A DNA stretch of 64,000 nt from Bacteroidota bacterium (GTDB lineage Bacteria > Bacteroidota > Bacteroidia > Cytophagales > Cytophagaceae), in contig JAEVZS010000009.1 in the NCBI GenBank assembly GCA_023392125.1, positions 1-64,000 of the forward strand. Reading direction: 5' to 3'. The position numbers were made by a program, and so were the translations under genes. A model generated the notes under the pieces. That model was given only the letters and a program-made list of their open reading frames with translations. It was not told the origin of the DNA and searched no databases. Positions 1 to 7,590 of this stretch are shown piece by piece. Each line of letters begins with the position of its first letter. Positions within the stretch are counted from its first letter, which is position 1.

Positions 1-103
1 ATGGATAGTACTCCTCAAATCCGGGATTGGGTACGAGGTTTTGTCCTGTTGCTGAAAAGCAGGTTACAAACAAAAAAGCAAAGAATACAATGACATTCTT
101 CAT
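1..103 (-). CDS. OmpA-type outer membrane protein, N-terminus only (cut by window start)
   Basis: Only the first 34 codons are present, reading leftwards off the window from an ATG at 103-101. They encode a signal peptide (basic start, hydrophobic core, ending near ATGQ) followed by NLVPNPGFEEYYP. That mature N-terminus, a short N-P-x-F-E-E segment right after signal cleavage, is typical of Bacteroidota OmpA-family and related surface proteins, so the family call rests on this motif alone. The gene lies downstream of, and on the same strand as, the T9SS protein, with a hairpin between them. The ORF is too short for automatic gene callers, but the signal peptide makes it convincing. Confidence 0.6.
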   Translation of the reverse strand, partial: MKNVIVFFAFLFVTCFSATGQNLVPNPGFEEYYP

Positions 104-112
104 GTGTTAAGA

Positions 113-144
113 AAACAGGGCCGTATATAGATACCGCCCTGTTT
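113..144 (-). terminator. Hairpin terminator after the T9SS-exported protein
   Basis: A perfect 9-bp inverted repeat (AAACAGGGC / GCCCTGTTT) encloses a 14-nt loop. On the minus strand it is followed by TTTTCTT. It lies 15 nt downstream of the stop codon of the 159-2246 gene and just before the start of the next minus-strand gene, so it probably separates the two transcripts. Confidence 0.6.
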
Positions 145-158
145 GAGGATTTGGTCTC

Positions 159-2246
159 TTAGAACCTGACTATTTTTCCTGAAGTAATTTTATCGGTTTC
201 CAAATGATACATATAAATTCCTTTGGGGAGACCGGACATATCAAATTCCTGCTCATGCTGACCTGCGGGCAGGCGCTGGTTATTGAGTATTGGATATGTA
301 TTGCCATGCATATCGGTTACTCTGAGTGAGACTGCCTGGCTTTGATCAACGGGAAATGAAATCGTTAACCGGTCCTTTACCGGGTTCGGGCTGACTACAA
401 CCTGACCGGCATCGATTAATTCATAAGCGGTTGCAGCCTGCCTGCAAAAGTTGACATTGGTAAAATAACCAATGCTGCTCTGACTGCCACATGGATTTCC
501 TACGGTATAAGTTACTTTGTAGCAATTGTTGGGATTAGAAAGGAAATACAACGGATTACCTGCTACTGCGCCAATACCGATTCCGTTTATATTGTTTGGA
601 TCATTGTCCAGAATATCTTCTGAGTAAAAAGAACCCACATTGGAAAGAACCGTGCCGTTTACACAATTGACCATATCGATATCTATCTGGTAATAGGTTA
701 TAAATCCGGAGCTGCTATTGCCATTGATGTTCGTATTTAACTGGCATGAAGGGTTTCCGGGCACCGTAGTATTGGGTGTAACATTGGTCGTCGTTCCAAT
801 CGTAAAGGTGAAGTTGGAAGTCGGGGGCGGGTAGGAAATGACATTTATTAAGGCCGCAAAGCTTGCCTGTTTGCACAGGTTCTGTGTTTCCAGCACAACC
901 AGATAGTAGCCTGTATTTGAGCTTAAAAAATTGGAGTACAGGATTTTAAGGTTGATGCTGCCCGGAGGTACCGCCGCTATCCAGGACGGTGTTGCGCCTA
1001 TTTCAGAATTCTGGGACCCGATGGCATCAGAATTATAGATTCTGACTCGATAGCTTGTTACATTAGAGGTTACAGGATTCAGATTGATGGACGAAGCATT
1101 GCATACCATCAGTGGGGTTGCGGGACTAACCGGTTCGCTGTTGATGGTTGTACCGGCATAAGAGATCGGCCCAACTCCAAAGAAATAGTCATAGTTCTCC
1201 CCATCAATCTGATCCGGAAGAGTATACACTAAGTACGAGTCGCTGTAAACGGTGACACCAGACAGGCCAGCGCTGCTCACAACATCCGTAGTCTGATTGA
1301 TTTTTCCTAGTGAGCCGCTATTTACTGCATAAATATAGCCATCCTTGCCCGTTTCCAGCTGGGTATTGGCATAATTATTACTGCTTGTCAACCTTGTATT
1401 GGTTCCGGTGGCCCGGTCAATTTTAAAAATGCCTCCCGATGAAGAGCTTGCGCTTATGGCCACATAAAGCGCCGAATCATCGGAAGAGAACTCCACTCCG
1501 CTGATGGATCGACTGCTGCCAGACGTAGAAATGGTATAGGTTGTGATTACATTACCGTCAGCTAAATTACATACATAAACCTCATTATTACTTCGGTTTC
1601 CCCAGGCTAAAAGAGTACCATCACTATTCAACTCTGCTTCATGTGTATAGGTGCCGTCAGAAGAAATAGACACCATCGATCCGATGCCGCCTGAGGATAT
1701 GGTATATTGTTCAACAGAAGATGGCCCAACGGAATACAGATACCGGACCGAACCATCAAGCTTGGATACCGCAATACCGGCAGGAATGCTGCCTGCATTA
1801 GTACTGATCAGATTATCTCTACTTACTATGGAAACAGTGCCTGTGGCAGATACCGAGATCTTGGAATAGAGTAAGTCATGCGTAAACAGATCAGATAGCT
1901 TATAGATTAAGTAAAAATCCCGACAGGTTCCGGGAACAGGAACAACAGCAACTTCCTGCATGATAAATGCAGCGCCAATTGTGAAAGAACCAACAGGAGT
2001 GCCACTTCCATCGAATAAGGATTCATCTTTCAGGTAAAACAGCATATTGCCATTTTCATCAAAGGCGCCATTGCTCACATAATATCCACCTGTTCCGGGG
2101 CTTCCGGGCAAGGTAGATGCAGACGGTGTTGTTCCTGTAAAATCAATTCTATTAGGTGGTAATACCCAATAATTCATTTGGGCATGAGCCTGAAAAATAT
2201 GGCATACCAGCACAAACAAGATAAAAATAATGGATTCTTTTTTCAT
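159..2246 (-). CDS. T9SS-exported surface protein with beta-propeller-like N-terminal region
   Basis: The protein has 695 residues. Residues 1-22 form a signal peptide ending at AHA-Q. The middle (about 60-350) contains repeated blades with motifs such as SDGTYTHEAELNSDGTLLAW and SDDSALYVAI, resembling YVTN/lactonase or WD-like propellers, but I cannot name a family. The last 80 residues are a type A T9SS C-terminal sorting domain: VVSPNPVKDRLTI, then DMHGN, then GLPKGIYMYHLETD and a basic GKIVRF end. This directs secretion through the type IX system and anchoring on or release from the cell surface. The gene is monocistronic, with a hairpin downstream. The function beyond surface exposure is unknown. 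Confidence 0.8.
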   Translation of the reverse strand: MKKESIIFILFVLVCHIFQAHAQMNYWVLPPNRIDFTGTTPSASTLPGSPGTGGYYVSNGAFDENGNMLFYLKDESLFDGSGTPVGSFTIGAAFIMQEVAVVPVPGTCRDFYLIYKLSDLFTHDLLYSKISVSATGTVSIVSRDNLISTNAGSIPAGIAVSKLDGSVRYLYSVGPSSVEQYTISSGGIGSMVSISSDGTYTHEAELNSDGTLLAWGNRSNNEVYVCNLADGNVITTYTISTSGSSRSISGVEFSSDDSALYVAISASSSSGGIFKIDRATGTNTRLTSSNNYANTQLETGKDGYIYAVNSGSLGKINQTTDVVSSAGLSGVTVYSDSYLVYTLPDQIDGENYDYFFGVGPISYAGTTINSEPVSPATPLMVCNASSINLNPVTSNVTSYRVRIYNSDAIGSQNSEIGATPSWIAAVPPGSINLKILYSNFLSSNTGYYLVVLETQNLCKQASFAALINVISYPPPTSNFTFTIGTTTNVTPNTTVPGNPSCQLNTNINGNSSSGFITYYQIDIDMVNCVNGTVLSNVGSFYSEDILDNDPNNINGIGIGAVAGNPLYFLSNPNNCYKVTYTVGNPCGSQSSIGYFTNVNFCRQAATAYELIDAGQVVVSPNPVKDRLTISFPVDQSQAVSLRVTDMHGNTYPILNNQRLPAGQHEQEFDMSGLPKGIYMYHLETDKITSGKIVRF

Positions 2247-2788
2247 CGTAAAAAAGGTGTTTTGGTGAAAGAAAGTATAAAAATTTTTCCGGCCGGAAGG
2301 ACAATGTTAATGATTTTGTATATAAACAGCAAGTTTGTATCGGTTAAAATGGTATTTGCTGAGATTTTAATTGAAAGATGGTATGTGGTTTTATTTGTGG
2401 GAAAAGTGAGAACTGACACTAAAAGAGCGTGATATTTTAGTATGGATAGATTTTTACAGAAAGGTATCAGTGAAGCTCTGGTAAAAACAGATGTATATAA
2501 ACCTTCGAAGAAATAGGGGGATTGGGGCGATGATATGATTCTATACTGACATGAGTCCTGAAAACAGAAACTTCATCGTGATAAAGATTGTTCCGGACTT
2601 CAATAAACTCAGTTCCTGCCGACAACTGTGCCGCCGCGATCTTTGAGCATTAAGCTTTGAACTTGTTTTTTATCAGAGGGAGTCAGTGTGTAAGGAAGTA
2701 GGTATCTATCTCTAATAAATACTAAATCAGGGAGACCTGTATGAACGATCGTCCCTGATTTATTTATCCTGTTATAAAAAGAGAGATT
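2247..2788. other. 542-nt intergenic region with a possible coding remnant
   Basis: This stretch lies between the T9SS protein (transcribed leftwards) and nirC (also leftwards). It must hold the promoter of the T9SS gene near 2250-2400, but no good -33/-7 pair is obvious. A hairpin lies at 2724-2761. On the minus strand the nirC reading frame stays open for about 55 codons past its stop, to a TGA near 2630, with a protein-like C-terminal half (for example KKQVQSLMLKDRGGTVVG) and no usable start codon before it. This could be a gene remnant or chance. Plus-strand ORFs here look spurious. Confidence 0.4.
2724..2761. terminator. Hairpin downstream of nirC
   Basis: A perfect 10-bp inverted repeat, AAATCAGGGA / TCCCTGATTT, with an 18-nt loop lies 28 nt beyond the nirC stop codon. 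The minus-strand side is followed only by a mixed A/T stretch rather than a clean T-run, so termination efficiency is uncertain. Confidence 0.5.
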
Positions 2789-3670
2789 TTAAGCGACTTT
2801 TTGATTAAGCTGAAACTCCCGGGGAGACTGAATTTTTCTGGTTCTTTTTGGAGCAGTCCGAGCATGGGTAGTGTATAAAGTCAGTCCGGTGAATGTAATT
2901 CCGCCGACAAGATTGCCCAGTACAGTCGGAACCTCATTCCAGACGATATAATCCATAAAAGAAAACTCACCACCCATCATCAGAGCAGAAGGGAAAAGAA
3001 ACATATTGACGACTGAGTGTTCGAAGGTCATGCCAAAGAATAAAGTAATAGGCATCCACATAGCCAGCACCTTTCCGCCGACGGAGGTTGAAACCATAGC
3101 ACCAACAACTCCTGTTGATACCATCCAGTTGCAAAGTACCCCTCTTATGAAAAGGGTAAGCATTCCCGCTGCTCCATGCTCTTTGTAACCGAGTGTGCGG
3201 GCTTCGCCGATTGATGCGATGAGTTTTCCTACCGGTGACGGTTCATCACTGAATCCATAGGTATACACTATCGCCATCATGATTGCTACTGTGAGGGCTC
3301 CCAGAAAATTTCCGAGAAAGACCAAGCCCCAGTTGCGCAGAACACCCGCAGGAGTTACTCCTGGTCTTTTGTCGATGAGCGCCAACGGACCCAATACAAA
3401 TACACCGGTCAGCAAGTCATAACCAAGAAGATATAGTATGCAGAATCCAATAGGAAACAGCAGCGCTCCGATAATAGGATAGCCCGTCTGATGTGTTACT
3501 GTGACAGCAAAGACGGCGCCCAGTGCCAGTATGCCACCGGCCATAAAAGCTCTGATAATCGTGTCCCGGGTAGACATGAAGATTTTTGACTCTCCGGCAT
3601 CCACCATTTTGGTTACAAACTCAGTGGGTGCGAGGTACGTTGCATTGGAATAAGTAGTCTGGTCTTTCAT
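2789..3670 (-). CDS. nirC: Formate/nitrite transporter family channel (nitrite uptake)
   Basis: The protein has 293 residues with about six hydrophobic segments, matching FocA/NirC pentameric channels of the inner membrane. The conserved central histidine motif is visible as FEHSVVNMFLFP, and the N-terminal segment AGGILALGAVFAV and the loop GPLALIDKRPGV fit the family. FocA carries formate and NirC carries nitrite. I prefer nitrite because the gene is divergently transcribed from a nitrate reductase and shares its control region. The ATG start at 3670 follows a candidate -7 box at 3757-3764. The basic tail (KRTRKIQ) is probably cytoplasmic. The substrate is inferred from context. Confidence 0.85.
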   Translation of the reverse strand: MKDQTTYSNATYLAPTEFVTKMVDAGESKIFMSTRDTIIRAFMAGGILALGAVFAVTVTHQTGYPIIGALLFPIGFCILYLLGYDLLTGVFVLGPLALIDKRPGVTPAGVLRNWGLVFLGNFLGALTVAIMMAIVYTYGFSDEPSPVGKLIASIGEARTLGYKEHGAAGMLTLFIRGVLCNWMVSTGVVGAMVSTSVGGKVLAMWMPITLFFGMTFEHSVVNMFLFPSALMMGGEFSFMDYIVWNEVPTVLGNLVGGITFTGLTLYTTHARTAPKRTRKIQSPREFQLNQKVA

Positions 3671-3756
3671 AATAGGTAGTTGGAAATGGTTATCCTACTC
3701 TTTAGGCTTTTCGGTTCCGCCTCTGACTTTTGGTGATGTAGTCAGATGTGTTACTA

Positions 3757-3764
3757 CAAACATA
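3757..3764 (-). promoter_or_regulatory. Candidate -7 box for nirC
   Basis: The minus strand reads TATGTTTG, matching the Bacteroidota sigma-factor -7 consensus TAnnTTTG, about 87 nt upstream of the nirC ATG. No clear TTTG -33 box is present at the usual spacing, so the site may depend on an activator. Confidence 0.4.
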
Positions 3765-3776
3765 GTATTTTTTTAC

Positions 3777-3789
3777 GTAAAATTACCTA
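3777..3789. promoter_or_regulatory. Candidate operator, copy A (nirC side)
   Basis: GTAAAATTACCTA lies in the -33 region of the nirC promoter. It differs at one of 13 positions from GTAAATTTACCTA at 4007-4019 and overlaps a perfect 12-bp palindrome TTTTACGTAAAA (3771-3782). No regulator gene is adjacent, and the site is proposed from repetition and position only. Confidence 0.35.
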
Positions 3790-4006
3790 ATTTTAAATTT
3801 AATATTTTTTAATTTGCTACGTATTTTGTTCCTGCTTAATAAAAGCTGTTTTAGGGTATATTGCAATACGTTTTCGTTTTATTTGTTTTATAAATCAGTT
3901 ATTTTTAGCTTTTAAATTGAGTTTGGTAAGTGTTTTTTGGTATACATATATGGGTGTTTTATCTTTGCTGTCTTAATAATATAAGTACAAATAAGTTTTT
4001 TAATAA

Positions 4007-4019
4007 GTAAATTTACCTA
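4007..4019. promoter_or_regulatory. Candidate operator, copy B (nitrate reductase side)
   Basis: GTAAATTTACCTA contains the perfect 10-bp palindrome GTAAATTTAC (4007-4016). It runs into the -7 box of the nitrate reductase promoter, a position where a bound protein would block polymerase. It is the partner of the site at 3777-3789. Confidence 0.35.
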
Positions 4020-4025
4020 TATTTG
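4018..4025 (+). promoter_or_regulatory. Candidate -7 box for the nitrate reductase operon
   Basis: TATATTTG matches TAnnTTTG exactly, 39 nt upstream of the ATG at 4065. A TTG that could extend the ORF upstream (4023) sits inside this box, which argues for the downstream ATG as the true start. Confidence 0.45.
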
Positions 4026-4064
4026 TTAAGCTTAAATGTGTGCTTTAATTCCAAATTGAACCAG

Positions 4065-7000
4065 ATGAATAAACGGGAGTCATATCAGTCAACTTGTTCT
4101 TACTGTGGAGTAGGATGTGGCATTAAAGTATACAAGGACCGGAACAGCAGAGTAATTGTGGAGGGAGATCGCGAGCATCCGGCCAATAAAGGTATGCTTT
4201 GTTCCAAAGGCATGAATCTCCATTATACAGTATCAGATACCAGTGACCGGTTGCTTTATCCGCATATGAGAGGTAACCGGGATCAGCCCCTGCGTCGTGT
4301 TTCGTGGGATACAGCCATCGGCCGGGCTGCCGCCGTTTTTAAATCACTTATCAATAAATATGGTCCGGATTCAGTAGGGTTTTACGTGTCTGGTCAGTGT
4401 CTTACCGAAGAATATTATCTCGTCAATAAGCTGACCAAAGGGTTTCTTGGTACCAATAATATTGATACCAACAGCCGCCTGTGTATGAGCTCTGCCGTGG
4501 CTGCATACAAAATGGCGCTGGGTGAGGATGCGGTTCCGGTAAGCTATGAGGATATCGAGCTGGCAGACTGTTTTTTTATTACGGGTGCTAATCCGGCCTG
4601 GTGTCATCCTATTCTGTTCAGGCGCATCGAAGCGCATAAGGCTGCTAATCCCCATATAAAAATTATAGTGGCAGATCCCAGAAAAACGCAGTCAGCGCAA
4701 ATGGCCGATCTGCATCTGCCTATAAAACCGGGAACAGATAGTATACTTTACCATGCGCTTGGCAGGTATATTATTGAAAACAATGGTATTGATCATGATT
4801 TTATACGGGATCATACCGAAGGTTTTGATACGTATGCCAGGATCGTGTTTGAGCGATCACTGGAAGAAGCGGCTGACCTCTGCGGAATCAGTCTCGATGA
4901 TCTTACGCTGGCCGGAAAATATATATGTCAGTCTTCGGGTTTTCTTACGATGTGGGCAATGGGATTGAATCAGAGCAGTGTGGGAGTTAATAAGAATCTT
5001 GCTCTGATCAACCTGTCCCTGATCACCGGAAAAATAGGAAAACCAGGTTGCGGACCATTCTCATTGACCGGACAGCCCAATGCAATGGGAGGCAGAGAAG
5101 TCGGCGGGATGGCCAATTTATTGCCGGCTCACAGAAATCTGGCTGATCCTCTGCATCGTAAGGAGGTAGCAGACTTCTGGGGTGTACCTTCTCTCCCCGA
5201 GAAACCGGGTTATACAGCAACAGAGCAGTTCGATGCCCTGCTTTCCGGACGAATGAAAGCCATCTGGATTATATGCACCAATCCGCTGGTCAGCCTTCCT
5301 GATGCCCGGAATGTGGAGATTGCTCTCAAAAATGCAAAGTTTGTTGTAGTGCAGGATATTTCCGGCAAATCGGATACGCTGCAATATGCTGATCTGGTAT
5401 TGCCTGCGGCGGGGTGGCTGGAAAAAGAAGGGACGATGACCAACTCCGACCGGAGGATTACCTTGCTGGAAAAAGCGTTGGAGCCGCCGGGGGAAGCGCT
5501 TCCGGATATGGAGATTTTGCGTCGCTTTGCAGTCGAAATGGGATTTGGGGAGCATTTTGACTACCAGGATGCGGAACAGGTTTTTCTGGAACACGCAGCG
5601 CTCACAAAAAATACCAGAATTGACATCAGTGGCTTGGACTATTCCATACTGAAAAAACGGCGGGCAGTACAATGGCCCTTTCCGGAGCATGCGGAATCAG
5701 ATACTCCGAGACTTTTTACGGATCATCTTTTTTATACAGCCGACAAAAAAGCAAGAATCCATCCTGTCTCGGATCAGCATCAGTCGGAAAAAGTGTCTGA
5801 GGCCTATCCGCTGATTCTCACAACGGGACGAATCAGGGATCAGTGGCATACAATGACCCGCACCGGCAAAGTAAGGAAACTGCAGCAGCATATTGACAAG
5901 CCTTTTCTGGAAATTCATGAAGAGGATGCCGCTATACGTAGTCTGAATCACGGAGATATCGCAGAAATATACAATGACCGGGGGATAGTAAAGGTAGTTG
6001 TTCAGATAACTAATGAAATCAGGCCGGGGGTTGTTTTTTTGCCAATGCACTGGGGGAAAACCCTGAATAAGGATTTTTCAAGAACCAATAATCTTACAGC
6101 TCCGATTATTGATCCGGTATCCAAAGAGCCGGATTTTAAATATTCGGCTGTTAATGTCCGCAGATTTAACAAACCATCCGAACGCATTATCGTCGTGGGA
6201 GCCGGCGCTGCCTCATACCGGCTGGTACACAGGTACCGGGAGCTGAATGCGCAGGATTCCATAAAGGTTTTTAGCAGAGAAAAGCATCATTTTTATAACA
6301 GGGTTATGCTTCCTGATTATATAAGCGGACATATGAGCTGGAGCCAGCTTGTCAAAGCAACGGATGAAGAAACGGAAAATCTGGGAATAGTGCTCAATGC
6401 CGGAGTCGGTATTGAGTCAGTTGACAGATCCGGGAAGTTTGTAACAGATACCAATGGCAATATTCATCCCTATGATAAGCTCATTCTGGCTACGGGAAGT
6501 AGGGCTAATATGCCTGCGTCTGTTGCGACATCCCTCGATGGAATCTTTACCATGCGCCAGAAAGAAGATGCCGACAGGCTGATGGAGCTGGTACATGGCG
6601 GCATGGAAGCGATCGTTGTGGGTGGCGGCCTTTTAGGACTGGAGCTGGCAGACTCTCTTACTGCGCTGGATGTAAACGTAACCGTAATTCAACGCTCATC
6701 CAGATTGATGGACCGGCAGCTGGATCCGGTAGCAAGTGAACTCCTGTATGAAGAGTTGAATTATCGGGGCATCAAGGTCTACTTCAATGATGAATTGCTG
6801 TCGATATCCGGCAAAGGACGGGTATCCGGAGTTCGGTTGAAAGGGGGAAAGTATATCAAATGCCAGCTTGTTGTATTTGCCATTGGCACCATTCCAAACA
6901 TAGAACTGGCGAGAGCCTCGGGGTTGAAATGCAACAGAGGTGTTGTTGTCAATGACTATTTGCAGACTTCTGATCCGGATGTATTCAGCATTGGAGAAAT

Positions 7001-7583
7001 AGCGGAACACGGAGGCAATCTCTACGGTATAACGGCAGCAGCTGAACAACAGGCAGAAATTCTTGCAGAATATCTGAACGGAAACGAATCTTCCTTTTAT
7101 ACGGGCTCATTGTCTATGAATATATTGAAAGTCAGAGGGCTTGATCTCTGCTCATTGGGAGTTGTCACTTATCCTGAGCAGGATCCCGGCTATGAAGTCA
7201 TCACTTTGCTTGACAGGAATGCCGGATACTACAAAAAGTGTATTCTGCATCAGGATCGTATGGTTGGCGCCATTTTGTATGGTGATAAATCGGAGTTTCA
7301 GGAGTATAAGGAGTTGATTTCAAAAGGTATAGAGCTTGCCGACAGAAGGCATAAGCTTCTGAGGCCGGGTCAGTCGGTTGCCCGGCAGGTATCCGGACGT
7401 CTGGTATGTTCCTGCAATAATGTCGGTCAGGGCAATATTGAAGAAGCAATAGAGAACGGATGTACGGATTTACGAAGCATTTGTGAAAAGACGGGTGCAG
7501 GTACGGGATGTGGCAGTTGCAGACCAGAGGTAAAGAAAATAATGGAGACAGTAAGCAGGCAGGAGGTTCAAAAGGTAAACTGA
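4065..7583 (+). CDS. Assimilatory-type nitrate reductase fused to NirB-like FAD and BFD [2Fe-2S] domains
   Basis: The protein has 1172 residues from the ATG at 4065. Residues 1-60 hold the [4Fe-4S] motif with cysteines 11, 14, 18 and 46. Residues 60-570 are the molybdopterin domain, with the probable Mo-ligating Cys140 in RLCMSSAV, as in Nap/Nas enzymes. Around 590-700 is the dinucleotide-binding domain (TTGRIRDQWHTMTRTGK). From about 706 a pyridine-nucleotide/FAD oxidoreductase follows (VVGAGAAS; second Rossmann motif VVGGGLLGLELA near 847). The C-terminus is a BFD-like [2Fe-2S] domain (CSCNNVGQGN...GTGCGSC, about 1113-1150). It probably reduces nitrate to nitrite in the cytoplasm with electrons passed internally from NAD(P)H. 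No nirB/nirD follows; a rubredoxin protein and Moco genes do. Confidence 0.87.
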   Translation: MNKRESYQSTCSYCGVGCGIKVYKDRNSRVIVEGDREHPANKGMLCSKGMNLHYTVSDTSDRLLYPHMRGNRDQPLRRVSWDTAIGRAAAVFKSLINKYGPDSVGFYVSGQCLTEEYYLVNKLTKGFLGTNNIDTNSRLCMSSAVAAYKMALGEDAVPVSYEDIELADCFFITGANPAWCHPILFRRIEAHKAANPHIKIIVADPRKTQSAQMADLHLPIKPGTDSILYHALGRYIIENNGIDHDFIRDHTEGFDTYARIVFERSLEEAADLCGISLDDLTLAGKYICQSSGFLTMWAMGLNQSSVGVNKNLALINLSLITGKIGKPGCGPFSLTGQPNAMGGREVGGMANLLPAHRNLADPLHRKEVADFWGVPSLPEKPGYTATEQFDALLSGRMKAIWIICTNPLVSLPDARNVEIALKNAKFVVVQDISGKSDTLQYADLVLPAAGWLEKEGTMTNSDRRITLLEKALEPPGEALPDMEILRRFAVEMGFGEHFDYQDAEQVFLEHAALTKNTRIDISGLDYSILKKRRAVQWPFPEHAESDTPRLFTDHLFYTADKKARIHPVSDQHQSEKVSEAYPLILTTGRIRDQWHTMTRTGKVRKLQQHIDKPFLEIHEEDAAIRSLNHGDIAEIYNDRGIVKVVVQITNEIRPGVVFLPMHWGKTLNKDFSRTNNLTAPIIDPVSKEPDFKYSAVNVRRFNKPSERIIVVGAGAASYRLVHRYRELNAQDSIKVFSREKHHFYNRVMLPDYISGHMSWSQLVKATDEETENLGIVLNAGVGIESVDRSGKFVTDTNGNIHPYDKLILATGSRANMPASVATSLDGIFTMRQKEDADRLMELVHGGMEAIVVGGGLLGLELADSLTALDVNVTVIQRSSRLMDRQLDPVASELLYEELNYRGIKVYFNDELLSISGKGRVSGVRLKGGKYIKCQLVVFAIGTIPNIELARASGLKCNRGVVVNDYLQTSDPDVFSIGEIAEHGGNLYGITAAAEQQAEILAEYLNGNESSFYTGSLSMNILKVRGLDLCSLGVVTYPEQDPGYEVITLLDRNAGYYKKCILHQDRMVGAILYGDKSEFQEYKELISKGIELADRRHKLLRPGQSVARQVSGRLVCSCNNVGQGNIEEAIENGCTDLRSICEKTGAGTGCGSCRPEVKKIMETVSRQEVQKVN

Positions 7584-7590
7584 AAGTGCT

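Larger units (their letters stand above)
3671..4064. promoter_or_regulatory. AT-rich divergent control region between nirC and the nitrate reductase
   Basis: This is a 394-nt non-coding, strongly AT-rich region. It holds a leftward -7 box for nirC (3757-3764), a rightward -7 box for the nitrate reductase (4018-4025), and a repeated 13-nt near-palindrome beside each of them (3777-3789 and 4007-4019). No small gene was found in it. The layout suggests joint control of nitrite transport and nitrate reduction. Confidence 0.6.

Noticed and set aside
2178..2432. Plus-strand ORF of 84 codons opposite the start of the T9SS protein.
   Set aside because: It overlaps the signal-peptide region of the real gene on the other strand and has no domain or promoter support.
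4023..4064. Upstream 14-codon extension of the nitrate reductase from a TTG.
   Set aside because: The TTG lies inside a matching -7 box, and the ATG at 4065 gives a normal start shortly before the iron-sulfur motif.
5118..5690. Minus-strand ORF of 190 codons inside the nitrate reductase gene.
   Set aside because: It lies wholly within the conserved molybdopterin domain on the other strand, and its composition (many Arg, Gln, Phe) is that of an antisense shadow.
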